The notes under the pieces were generated by a model. It worked only from the letters and a program-made list of their open reading frames with translations, ran no database searches and was not told where the DNA came from. A stretch of DNA of 5,890 nucleotides from Chloroflexota bacterium (GTDB lineage: Bacteria; Chloroflexota; Anaerolineae; Anaerolineales; Villigracilaceae): positions 1 to 5,890 of the forward strand of contig JAKANW010000215.1 of assembly GCA_021823555.1 (NCBI GenBank). The letters are read 5' to 3'. The first letter of the stretch is position 1, and every line of letters starts with the position of its first letter. Shown here piece after piece: positions 1 through 5,890 of the stretch. The position numbers and the translations under genes are program-made.

Positions 1-2996
1 GCCGCCAGTGGAATCTCTTCGCTCTTCAAGCCGCGCGGATACCCAGTCCCGTCCCATTTTTCGTGATGGCAGTAAGGAATATCAAGAGCCGGGCGCAAGT
101 ACCCTATGGGCGAGAGCATCTCGTATGCCAAGACAGGGTGCTTGCGCATGATCTCCCATTCCTCGGCGGTCAGCGTATCGGGCTTGAGCAAAATGCGATC
201 TGGCACACCCATCTTGCCGATGTCGTGCAGCAATGCCCCGCGTTGTATGTGAACGATTTCAGCCTCGCTCATACCCATACTGCGCGCCAACTGCAGGGTC
301 AGTTGTGTGACCCGCTGTGTATGGCCTTCGGTTTCTTTGTCGCGCAGGTCGAGCGCTTTGGACCAGCCTTCGATGGTGGCGTCGTAAGCCAAAGCGAGAT
401 TGGCGTTCGAGCGCTGCAAATCATTGAACAGTGAGGCATTTTCTATGGCGATGGCTGCCTGTGTAGTTAGAGCCTCCAGAAAATTGCGCCATTCCGAGTC
501 GGGATCGAGCGGTGCGCGATGGAAGAGTTCCAGCACACCTACGACCTGCCCTTTGACGATCAGCGGCACTCCAAAATAGGTCACGAATGCCTCTTGGGCA
601 AAATGTGGAGAGCGCAAGAAGTCGGTTTTGTGCCGGTTTAAATCAGTGATGACGATAATCCGCTGCTCCAGGGCAGCCCGACCGGCGTAACCCTGGCCCA
701 ATTGCAGGCGGGTAAACTGCATGGCGGGAGTGCGGAAGCCATGCCCGGCTGCATATTCCAGCATTTGCGAGTGCGGCCTGAGCAGCAGGGCGTCGGCGGC
801 ATCCACTTCCAATTGCCTGGTAATGTTACTGAGCACGACGTTCAGCGTAAATTTCAGGTCGAGGCTGGCGGTGATGGCAATGTCAATCTCATGCAGGGCT
901 TCCAGGCGCGTGAGGCGGCGCTCGGCCGCCGCGAAGAACTGCGCGTTCTGAATGGCTACTGCAGCCGTGTTGGCCGCCAGCGACAACAGTTCGGCATCGT
1001 CCGGCGTGTATCGGTTCAGCGTGAGGCTCTGCACCTGCACCACGCCGATCGCCGCGTCTTTTGCCAGCATCGGCACGTACAAACCGGATTGTGTTACGGG
1101 GCCTGGCGTTCCCACGCGCACATTGACGCGCACCCGTTTGAGCCGTTCGTTCAGGTCGTTGACGATGACTGGGCGGCGGGTATGGATCGCCTCGCTCTGC
1201 GTGCCTACCCCAGGCGGCTCCAGCGGGATGGGAGGAAGCTCCTCGGGATTCAGCCGCGTACCGTCTTGGACCCCGTAGGCGCAGGTGATGAGTTGCCGCT
1301 CCGCGTCGAATGTGGAAATGAACACGGTGGTCGAGTCCGGGAGAAGCTGGAGGATAGCCTGATACAGTCGCTCGTAGATTTCCCGCAGGTCGAGCGTTTC
1401 CGAGAGGGCGTGGCCGAGGATGTTGATTGCGAGCAGTTGCTCGGCGCGCTGTTTCACCTGCGCCTCCGCGCGCTTGCGCCCGGTGATGTCGCGCATGATG
1501 GTGGCCTGAAATTCAATGGCTCCGTCCGGTTTTCTGGGGGCGATGATCACCTGTGAGACGGGAATCTCCCGCCCCTCGCGGCTGAGCAGGGCGGTTTCGC
1601 CGTGCCACACGCCATCGCGCAAAGCGGTTGGAATCCCCTCGGTTAGGATAAGCTCTCTCACCCATTCGGGATGGGTCTCGGCGATCTTGATCTTTGAGAT
1701 ATCCTCATCCTCATTGATCCCCAACATCTTGCGTCCGCCTTTATTGATATACAGTGGGCGTCCGTTCAGGTCGGTGAAGGCAACAAAGTCGGTCGTCGCC
1801 TCAAGAATGGCTGCCAGTCGCGCCCGGGTTTCTTCCGCGTTTTTGCGCTCGGTGATGTCCGCTGTCGTGCCTTCAAAACCGACCAACCGGCCACTGGCAT
1901 CCCGGAGTGCACGCGCGTTCTCTGAAACCCAAATCACGCTGCCGTCCTTGCGATATACCTGGGACTCAAAGTGCGATGCAGTGCCCTGCTTTTCCACCAA
2001 GCGAATGAACTCGGCGCGGCGGCCGGGTTCAACATAGAATTGACGGTTGAGGTCGGTGGTGGTTTGCAGCAGATCCATGGGCGATTCATACCCAAGGATT
2101 CGAGTCAGGGCCGGGTTCGCCGTGAGGTAATGTCCCTCGAGGGTGGTCTGGTAGATGCCCATGACAGCGTTCTCAAAGATGCTGCGGTATTTCTCTTCGG
2201 CCTGTCGCAGCGCCTCCTCCGCCCGTTTGCGCTGGGTAATGTCTCTGGCGACGCTAACAATGCCCAGGGATTCATCTGCATCATTTTTTAGCAGAGAAAC
2301 TGTATGTTCGCTGGGGAAAACCTCTCCGCTTTTTCTCTTAAGCCTGAATTCAAAGTGTGCTGCATCATCTCTTGAGAATGCCTCGCGAATACGTTCACCA
2401 AATTCCAGGTAATGCTCATGGTCAACGTGGAACACCCCCGTAGAGCGGCGCTTCACTTCTTCGATGGAATACCCGAACATTTTTTCCGCAGCAGCGTTCA
2501 TGTTCATGATTTTCCTGCCCGGCGTTAAAACAAAAACGGCGTCTTCTTGAGAACTAAAGACAGCGCGAAACCACAGTTCGCTCTCCCGCAGCACCTCATC
2601 CGCCCGCCGTTTCTCCTCGCGGAGTTTTCTCTGCTCCAGCGCGTGCGTCACCGCCGGCCCCAGCCGCGCCAGCCGGTCTTTGAGCAGGTAATCGGCAGCA
2701 CCCTGTTTTACGCACTCGACCGCCACCTCTTCACCGATGCTGCCGGTGACGACAATGAATGGAATGTCCAACCTGCGCTCCTGCAAGAGGCGCAGGGCGC
2801 GCATGGCGTCAAACTGCGGCAGGGTGTAGTCGGCCAGAATCACTTCGGGCGGCGGGTCGAGGCTGGCGAGATAGTCCGCCTCGGTCTCCACCCGCTGCCA
2901 GTCGGGGTCGAACCCGGCCTGGCGCAGCGCGTGCAGCATCAATTCGGCATCAGCCGGCCGGTCTTCAAGAATGAGGACATGCAAGGAAGTGGGCAT
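1..2996 (-). CDS. Multi-sensor response regulator with HD-GYP cyclic-di-GMP phosphodiesterase output (REC-PAS-PAS-PAS-GAF-GAF-HD-GYP), 3' end cut off
   Basis: I translated this frame codon by codon: 998 residues run without a stop from the ATG at 2994-2996 to the window edge. An SD (GGAGGT) lies four bases upstream. Domains in order: receiver (about 5-120) with acidic pair E11/D12, phospho-acceptor D56, T84 and K106; PAS1 (about 138-258), PAS2 (268-386) and PAS3 (393-505), each ending in a DIT-x-RK/GRK-type linker; GAF1 (about 518-690); GAF2 (about 693-858); HD-GYP from about 870. The HD-GYP part keeps E888, H892 (HTQRV), H924-D925 (HDIGK), H953, H977-H978 and GYP at 985-987, so it should be catalytic. 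Known HD-GYP proteins hydrolyse cyclic-di-GMP in the cytoplasm. The last part of the domain, including the expected final metal aspartate, is outside the window. There is no membrane segment. As last gene seen in the operon, it is the likely output, with the receiver taking phosphate from the kinase. Ligands of the PAS and GAF domains cannot be told. PAS1 has unusually low GC. Confidence 0.95.
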   Translation of the reverse strand, partial: MPTSLHVLILEDRPADAELMLHALRQAGFDPDWQRVETEADYLASLDPPPEVILADYTLPQFDAMRALRLLQERRLDIPFIVVTGSIGEEVAVECVKQGAADYLLKDRLARLGPAVTHALEQRKLREEKRRADEVLRESELWFRAVFSSQEDAVFVLTPGRKIMNMNAAAEKMFGYSIEEVKRRSTGVFHVDHEHYLEFGERIREAFSRDDAAHFEFRLKRKSGEVFPSEHTVSLLKNDADESLGIVSVARDITQRKRAEEALRQAEEKYRSIFENAVMGIYQTTLEGHYLTANPALTRILGYESPMDLLQTTTDLNRQFYVEPGRRAEFIRLVEKQGTASHFESQVYRKDGSVIWVSENARALRDASGRLVGFEGTTADITERKNAEETRARLAAILEATTDFVAFTDLNGRPLYINKGGRKMLGINEDEDISKIKIAETHPEWVRELILTEGIPTALRDGVWHGETALLSREGREIPVSQVIIAPRKPDGAIEFQATIMRDITGRKRAEAQVKQRAEQLLAINILGHALSETLDLREIYERLYQAILQLLPDSTTVFISTFDAERQLITCAYGVQDGTRLNPEELPPIPLEPPGVGTQSEAIHTRRPVIVNDLNERLKRVRVNVRVGTPGPVTQSGLYVPMLAKDAAIGVVQVQSLTLNRYTPDDAELLSLAANTAAVAIQNAQFFAAAERRLTRLEALHEIDIAITASLDLKFTLNVVLSNITRQLEVDAADALLLRPHSQMLEYAAGHGFRTPAMQFTRLQLGQGYAGRAALEQRIIVITDLNRHKTDFLRSPHFAQEAFVTYFGVPLIVKGQVVGVLELFHRAPLDPDSEWRNFLEALTTQAAIAIENASLFNDLQRSNANLALAYDATIEGWSKALDLRDKETEGHTQRVTQLTLQLARSMGMSEAEIVHIQRGALLHDIGKMGVPDRILLKPDTLTAEEWEIMRKHPVLAYEMLSPIGYLRPALDIPYCHHEKWDGTGYPRGLKSEEIPLA

Positions 2997-3000
2997 AAGA

Positions 3001-3006
3001 ACCTCC
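3001..3006 (-). promoter_or_regulatory. Ribosome binding site of the REC-HD-GYP gene
   Basis: On the minus strand GGAGGT lies four bases before the ATG at 2994-2996. It fixes the start, because the receiver domain begins directly after it at the expected distance. Confidence 0.8.
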
Positions 3007-3010
3007 ATCG

Positions 3011-3024
3011 CAGATTTCAGATTT
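3011..3024. repeat. Two perfect tandem heptamers in the gap before the HD-GYP gene
   Basis: The plus strand reads CAGATTT twice in succession (minus strand AAATCTG twice). It fills part of the 43-base gap between the Rcp1-like regulator and the HD-GYP gene, just upstream of the ribosome binding site. Two copies alone could be chance. It is listed because the other gap flanking the small regulator also holds tandem heptamers. Confidence 0.5.
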
Positions 3025-3039
3025 GCTTAATCCACACTC

Positions 3040-3483
3040 TCAAATCGCTGGCGGCTGATTGAGCAATAGCCAATAGAGACCTAACTGCCGCACGGCTTCG
3101 TTGAACTGCTCGAAGTCCACCGGCTTGACGATGTAACTGTTGACGCCCAGGTTGTAACTCTCGACAATGTCGCGATCCTCGCGTGAGGAGGTCAGCACCA
3201 CCACCGGGATCGCCCGCGTGCGCGGGTCGGACTTGATTTGCCGCAGCACCTCCAGCCCGTCCACTTTCGGGAGTTTTAAGTCTAGCAGGATGACTTTAGG
3301 GGCGTTGTCCATGTTGCGCTGCGCATACGCGCCGGTGCAAAAGATAAAGTCGAGCGCCTCGGCTCCATCGCGCACGACCTCGATGCGGTTGGCGATATTG
3401 TTCTTCTTCAGGGCGTGGAGCGCCAGTTCCACGTCGTTCGGGTTGTCTTCGACCAAAAGAATTTCAACAGGTCTTTCTTCCAT
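3040..3483 (-). CDS. Single-domain response regulator, CheY/Rcp1-like
   Basis: The 147-residue protein is one receiver domain with no output domain. The conserved receiver residues are all present: acidic pair E12/D13 in the LLVEDN motif, phospho-acceptor D68 in LLDLKLP, T98 in VLTSS and K120 in the VKP motif. The C-terminal helix ending [11 protein letters not shown] resembles the Rcp1 family, the partners of phytochrome-type kinases in cyanobacteria and other bacteria. It probably acts in the cytoplasm as phosphate acceptor or relay for the kinase encoded upstream at 4357-5890. Its D68 domain and the receiver of the next gene may compete for, or exchange, phosphate; that is inference. The ATG at 3481-3483 is supported by a strong SD. 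It lies 72 bases after the seven-helix gene and 43 bases before the HD-GYP gene, so it is probably co-transcribed with both. Confidence 0.95.
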   Translation of the reverse strand: MEERPVEILLVEDNPNDVELALHALKKNNIANRIEVVRDGAEALDFIFCTGAYAQRNMDNAPKVILLDLKLPKVDGLEVLRQIKSDPRTRAIPVVVLTSSREDRDIVESYNLGVNSYIVKPVDFEQFNEAVRQLGLYWLLLNQPPAI

Positions 3484-3488
3484 CGTAG

Positions 3489-3496
3489 CCTCCTCT
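3489..3496 (-). promoter_or_regulatory. Strong ribosome binding site of the Rcp1-like regulator
   Basis: The minus strand reads AGAGGAGG five bases before the ATG. It is the strongest SD of the operon, which may allow this small regulator to be made in excess over its neighbours. An out-of-frame ATG at 3500-3502 just upstream is not used by the receiver frame. Confidence 0.75.
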
Positions 3497-3502
3497 GAAC
3501 AT

Positions 3503-3530
3503 GTGACGAGTGACGGGTGACGAGTGATAC
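3503..3530. repeat. Four tandem GTGACGR-type heptamers in an intercistronic gap
   Basis: The plus strand reads GTGACGA, GTGACGG, GTGACGA, GTGATAC: four consecutive heptamers, or equally a duplicated 14-mer, with the last unit diverged. The array sits in the 72-base gap between the seven-helix protein and the Rcp1-like regulator, seven bases before the ribosome binding site. It resembles the short tandemly repeated heptamers known from cyanobacterial intergenic regions. Function is unknown; it could be neutral, a protein-binding array or part of the leader of the downstream gene. Confidence 0.7.
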
Positions 3531-3555
3531 GGGAAAATTCCGTTTCGTTTTATGC

Positions 3556-4320
3556 TTACGCTTGCTCCGCAATGGACGCAATTCCAAATCTCTGCCGGAT
3601 GATCCCCGGCGGGAGATACGCGAGCAAAATCCCGACGGCCGCGCCTAGCCCAATCAAGCGACTGAGGATTTGCCACCAATCTTTCTGGGACAAGCCGGCC
3701 ACCGAGGCAACCAAGCCGCTGCCGAACCAGAGAATGATGCACCCTGAGACGAGCAGGATGCGATACCGTTGGGTCGCCTCGCGCACGCGGAAAAAAAGCG
3801 TGAAATACGCCAGCGAAGCGAAAATCTGCGGGAACACGAGCAGGACGAGTAACACTGCAAAAAGAGGGCCTGTGACTGGATGAGCGTAAACCAGTCGGGT
3901 AGTCCAGCGCGTGATTTCCACGTCAGCCGGATCGCTCACGGTGATGATGTAAACAAGCAGGACGTAATAGAGGACGTAGAAAATCGTGAGCGGGATCAGG
4001 AACCGCTGGCTGCCCGTAAAGAGGTAGACGAGATAGTAGAGCAATCCCCACAGCGCGAGGCAGATGAGCAGGACGTTGAAGTACGTCAGCGCAACAAAGA
4101 TTGGGAGAGAGACAATGCTGAAGGCGCTGAGCAAATGCGGGATGCCGCTCACCAGCGTCGTCGCGGCGAGACAGTACCACCACAGACCGAAGGATCGCCA
4201 AGCGAACCGCGCCTCTGGGTTGGAAATCGTCCGCTGGCTCAGGCGTGCGGCCACATAACCGTAGATGGCCGCTGACGCAATAGAAAAGAGTGTTCCGATC
4301 AAGTGCGTGATTTGAAACAT
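3556..4320 (-). CDS. Seven-helix integral membrane protein, probable stand-alone sensor or kinase partner
   Basis: I do not recognise a named family. The 254-residue protein has seven hydrophobic segments at about 5-26, 43-66, 70-101, 107-128, 150-177, 187-210 and 218-237. The loops after helices 1, 3 and 5 (RLSQR, TGSQR, RVREATQRYR) and the tail are positively charged, giving an N-out, C-in topology. The outside loop between helices 4 and 5 is about 21 residues and acidic at its start. The tail beginning LPPGIIRQRFG looks like the junction that, in sensor proteins, joins a seven-helix module to a cytoplasmic signalling domain, but here the protein stops about 15 residues later. It lies between a histidine kinase and a receiver gene, so a role as accessory sensor or as a membrane partner of the kinase is the best guess; a transport role cannot be excluded. 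Aromatic and leucine content is high. The ATG is supported by AGGAG six bases upstream. Confidence 0.85.
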   Translation of the reverse strand: MFQITHLIGTLFSIASAAIYGYVAARLSQRTISNPEARFAWRSFGLWWYCLAATTLVSGIPHLLSAFSIVSLPIFVALTYFNVLLICLALWGLLYYLVYLFTGSQRFLIPLTIFYVLYYVLLVYIITVSDPADVEITRWTTRLVYAHPVTGPLFAVLLVLLVFPQIFASLAYFTLFFRVREATQRYRILLVSGCIILWFGSGLVASVAGLSQKDWWQILSRLIGLGAAVGILLAYLPPGIIRQRFGIASIAEQA

Positions 4321-4326
4321 TGTCGT

Positions 4327-4331
4327 CTCCT
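4327..4331 (-). promoter_or_regulatory. Ribosome binding site of the seven-helix protein gene
   Basis: The minus strand reads AGGAG six bases before the ATG at 4318-4320. It lies two bases after the foot of the intercistronic hairpin, so folding of that hairpin could affect access by the ribosome. Confidence 0.65.
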
Positions 4332-4333
4332 AC

Positions 4334-4352
4334 CCAGACCCTTAGGGTCTGG
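4334..4352. repeat. Perfect 8-bp hairpin between kinase and seven-helix gene
   Basis: The plus strand reads CCAGACCC, loop TTA, GGGTCTGG: an uninterrupted 8-bp inverted repeat. On the transcribed strand it begins four bases after the kinase stop codon (TGA, followed at once by an in-frame TAA) and ends just before the next ribosome binding site. No run of U follows, so it is not an intrinsic terminator. It may slow decay of the upstream message, tune translation of the downstream gene, or be a copy of a dispersed palindrome. Confidence 0.7.
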
Positions 4353-4356
4353 ATTA

Positions 4357-5890
4357 TCAAACCAACTCCCGCGCGCGTTCGGCTAATTCATCCACTTCCT
4401 CGATAACCTGCGCTTCGGGTTCAACAAATGGCAGCGAGAAATAAAACGTGGCGCCATCGTCCACGTGACCCTCCGCCCAGGCGCGTCCGCCGTGCCGATG
4501 AACGATTCGCTGAACAATCGCCAGCCCTACCCCTGTGCCTTCGTAATCCTCAGAGCGATGCAATCGTTGAAAGATGCCGAACAGTTTGCCCGCGTACTGC
4601 ATGTCGAAACCGACGCCGTTGTCTTTGACGAAAAACACCTGTTCGTCGTTTTCCTTTTTCCACCCGATTTCAATGCGCGCCGGGTCGCGTTGGCGCGTGT
4701 ACTTGAGTGCGTTGGACAGCAGGTTGATCCAAACTTGCTTCAGCAGGTTCGGATCGGCTTGACATTCGGGCAAAGCCTGCCTTGCCTGAACCAGCGCCGC
4801 CCCGTCCTGGTCCGGACGGGACAGGGCAGGCACAGGTGAGCCTACCGAAGGAGCTTGCCCTGGGCTTGTCGAAGGGTCGCCGATCGTGATCTCAACCCGT
4901 CGCCCATTCGTCTCAGCGCGAAGTTCGTCAAGCGCCTGGTGAACAAGCGCAGTTGTTTTCACAGATTGTTTCCTGGGTGCCTGGCGACTCAGGCGTGAGA
5001 AGGCAAGCAGATCGTCCACCAGGTTTCCCATTTGCCGGGTGTTGTCGCGCACCAATTTTAGGTAGCGTTGGGCTTCGGGCGCGAGTTGCGGCGCGTAGTC
5101 TTCAATCAGGATGCGCGAAAATCCGTCTATCGCGCGCAGCGGCGCGCGCAGGTCGTGCGAGACCGAGTAAGAAAATGCTTCGAGCTCTTTATTTGCATCC
5201 TCAAGCTGGGTAGTGCGTTCAATGACACGCTGTTCCAGTTCTTGATTGAGTTTGTGGATTTCTTCTTCTGCCTGGTTAAGGGAGACCGCAACTCCAAGAA
5301 TCACAATGGTCAACAAAATTACAGTGGAGGCAACCATAAGCCCCAATCCAAACTCCGTACCATAAAGACCCTCGCGCTGCCCCAACAGTCGTACCCACCC
5401 CAGTATCACGGGAAGTACAAAAGCAGCCGGGAGGAGTCGGCGAGCCACGATACCGCCCATGTGCGGGCTTGCAACTGCGGCCATGATGCCTTGATCAGGA
5501 CTAGCCGCAAGGATTCCCAGGCTGAGTACCATAAAACAAGCGGCGGTATTGACTGCCATCCCGATAAAATTGAATATCTGGTAGAGCCCAGGGGCATCAT
5601 ACATGTAGCCCAGAAATGCCAGAAATGAGGTGAGAATCACAAACAAGAGCATACCCTGGTTGAGCCATACCAAGCGTCTAGCCCCCGGGCCGATGAGAAT
5701 CAATGTGAAGCCGATAAAAAAGAAGTTTAAAGCAGTGTTGGGGGCTATTCTATTGGGGATGTTCGAGTCCCCGCCAGCCGCAGCCAGCTTCAAGGGGAAA
5801 AGAAGGCGATCCAGGCCTACGTCCCAGCCGATCGCATATCCCACAAGTCTCACGAGGCCAATCAGGGCAACCGCGGCTGCGCACAAGAAT
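4357..5890 (-). CDS. Membrane-bound sensor histidine kinase, 5' end cut off
   Basis: The frame is open to the window edge. The codon before the TTG at 5884-5886 is TTC (Phe) and no ribosome binding site is visible, so the true start lies upstream. Numbering residues from 5886: about six hydrophobic segments (3-20, 46-66, 75-95, 101-127, 150-168, 178-203) form a membrane sensor domain; a coiled-coil signalling helix follows (205-236). The HisKA domain has the H-box FSYSVSHDLRAPL with phospho-accepting H244. The ATPase domain has the N-box (NLLSNALKYT, N388/N392), G1 box DNGVGF (422-427), F-box LFGIFQRLH (435-443) and G2 box GTGVGL (450-455). All are intact, so the enzyme should be active. The catalytic half resembles phytochrome-type kinases that pair with Rcp1-like receivers, which fits the regulator encoded downstream. 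There is no HAMP, PAS or GAF domain between membrane and H-box. Oddity: residues 338-371 are an extra segment coded by a repeat-like DNA insertion (4774-4875). The signal sensed is unknown. Confidence 0.95.
   Translation of the reverse strand, partial: FLCAAAVALIGLVRLVGYAIGWDVGLDRLLFPLKLAAAGGDSNIPNRIAPNTALNFFFIGFTLILIGPGARRLVWLNQGMLLFVILTSFLAFLGYMYDAPGLYQIFNFIGMAVNTAACFMVLSLGILAASPDQGIMAAVASPHMGGIVARRLLPAAFVLPVILGWVRLLGQREGLYGTEFGLGLMVASTVILLTIVILGVAVSLNQAEEEIHKLNQELEQRVIERTTQLEDANKELEAFSYSVSHDLRAPLRAIDGFSRILIEDYAPQLAPEAQRYLKLVRDNTRQMGNLVDDLLAFSRLSRQAPRKQSVKTTALVHQALDELRAETNGRRVEITIGDPSTSPGQAPSVGSPVPALSRPDQDGAALVQARQALPECQADPNLLKQVWINLLSNALKYTRQRDPARIEIGWKKENDEQVFFVKDNGVGFDMQYAGKLFGIFQRLHRSEDYEGTGVGLAIVQRIVHRHGGRAWAEGHVDDGATFYFSLPFVEPEAQVIEEVDELAERARELV
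4774..4875. repeat. In-frame 102-bp hairpin-rich repeat-like insertion within the kinase gene
   Basis: In kinases of this type the strand ending VEITIGD is normally followed directly by LPECQADP; here 34 residues rich in Pro, Ser, Ala and Gln separate them. The DNA holds a 7-bp hairpin, CCCGTCC (4801-4807) with GGACGGG (4814-4820), and a wider pair, GCCTGCC (4775-4781) with GGCAGGC (4825-4831). It also has two related 14-mers 24 bp apart, GAGCCTACCGAAGG (4838-4851) and GGGCTTGTCGAAGG (4862-4875), which differ only by transitions. The CTTGTCGAAGG core is, from memory, like small dispersed repeats seen in several bacterial genomes. The length is a multiple of three and there is no stop. I infer a small mobile or dispersed repeat that was tolerated in a surface loop, comparable in principle to Rickettsia palindromic elements. 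Confidence 0.65.

Noticed and set aside
702..1556. 284-residue open frame on the plus strand
   Set aside because: It lies opposite the GAF domains of the REC-HD-GYP gene, whose minus-strand frame gives continuous recognisable domains. The plus-strand product shows no domain and arises from high GC.
1516..2037. 173-residue open frame on the plus strand
   Set aside because: Antisense shadow of PAS2 and PAS3, Ser/Arg-rich with no domain features.
3503..3530. CRISPR-like array
   Set aside because: Units are seven bases with no spacers; it is a simple tandem repeat.
3464..3742. 92-residue minus-strand frame spanning the gap before the Rcp1-like gene
   Set aside because: Overlaps the end of the seven-helix gene and the heptamer repeat, has low-complexity composition and no start signal.
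4334..4352. Intrinsic terminator after the kinase gene
   Set aside because: No U-run follows the stem on the transcribed strand, and the next gene's ribosome binding site follows immediately.
3923..4360. 145-residue minus-strand open frame overlapping the seven-helix gene
   Set aside because: Out of frame with the seven-helix protein, which has a good ribosome binding site and coherent topology; this frame is an Arg/His/Pro-rich shadow.
5128..5152. GCGCGC-rich inverted repeat
   Set aside because: It codes the conserved H-box region (LRAPLRAIDG) with repeated CGC codons; codon use explains it.
5068..5628. 186-residue open frame on the plus strand
   Set aside because: Antisense to the kinase H-box and membrane domain; no credible fold or ribosome binding site.
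5884..5886. TTG as start codon of the kinase
   Set aside because: The frame continues as TTC to the window edge, no ribosome binding site can be seen, and the start would fall inside the first membrane segment.

Overview
All coding capacity in this window lies on the minus strand. Four genes read in one direction from about 5890 down to 1, separated by gaps of only 36, 72 and 43 bases. They look like a single signalling operon. In transcription order they are: a membrane sensor histidine kinase (5' end outside the window), a small seven-helix membrane protein with no output domain, a stand-alone CheY/Rcp1-like receiver, and a very large REC-PAS-PAS-PAS-GAF-GAF-HD-GYP protein (3' end outside the window). 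No RNA gene, transposase, CRISPR array or convincing terminator was seen. No stretch longer than 300 bases lacks a gene.

Organism: a free-living bacterium with a large two-component/cyclic-di-GMP repertoire. The multi-PAS/GAF HD-GYP architecture, the style of the kinase membrane domain, the Rcp1-like regulator and the many short repeats fit Chloroflexota (Anaerolineae-like) best. This is family-level recognition from memory, not a search result, and other phyla are possible.

How the genes may work together (inference): the kinase autophosphorylates on its H-box histidine and passes phosphate to the Rcp1-like receiver, to the receiver at the head of the HD-GYP protein, or to both. The HD-GYP domain keeps all metal and signature residues that fall inside the window, so the likely output is hydrolysis of cyclic-di-GMP. 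The seven-helix protein may add a second membrane input. No DNA-binding output is encoded here.

The most unusual feature is a 102-base, hairpin-rich, repeat-like segment (4774-4875) sitting in frame inside the ATP-binding domain of the kinase. It adds 34 residues to a loop without breaking any catalytic motif. Each of the three intercistronic gaps carries either a perfect 8-bp hairpin or a tandem heptamer repeat. The first PAS domain of the large protein is much lower in GC than the receiver next to it (about 47% against 67%), which suggests domain shuffling.
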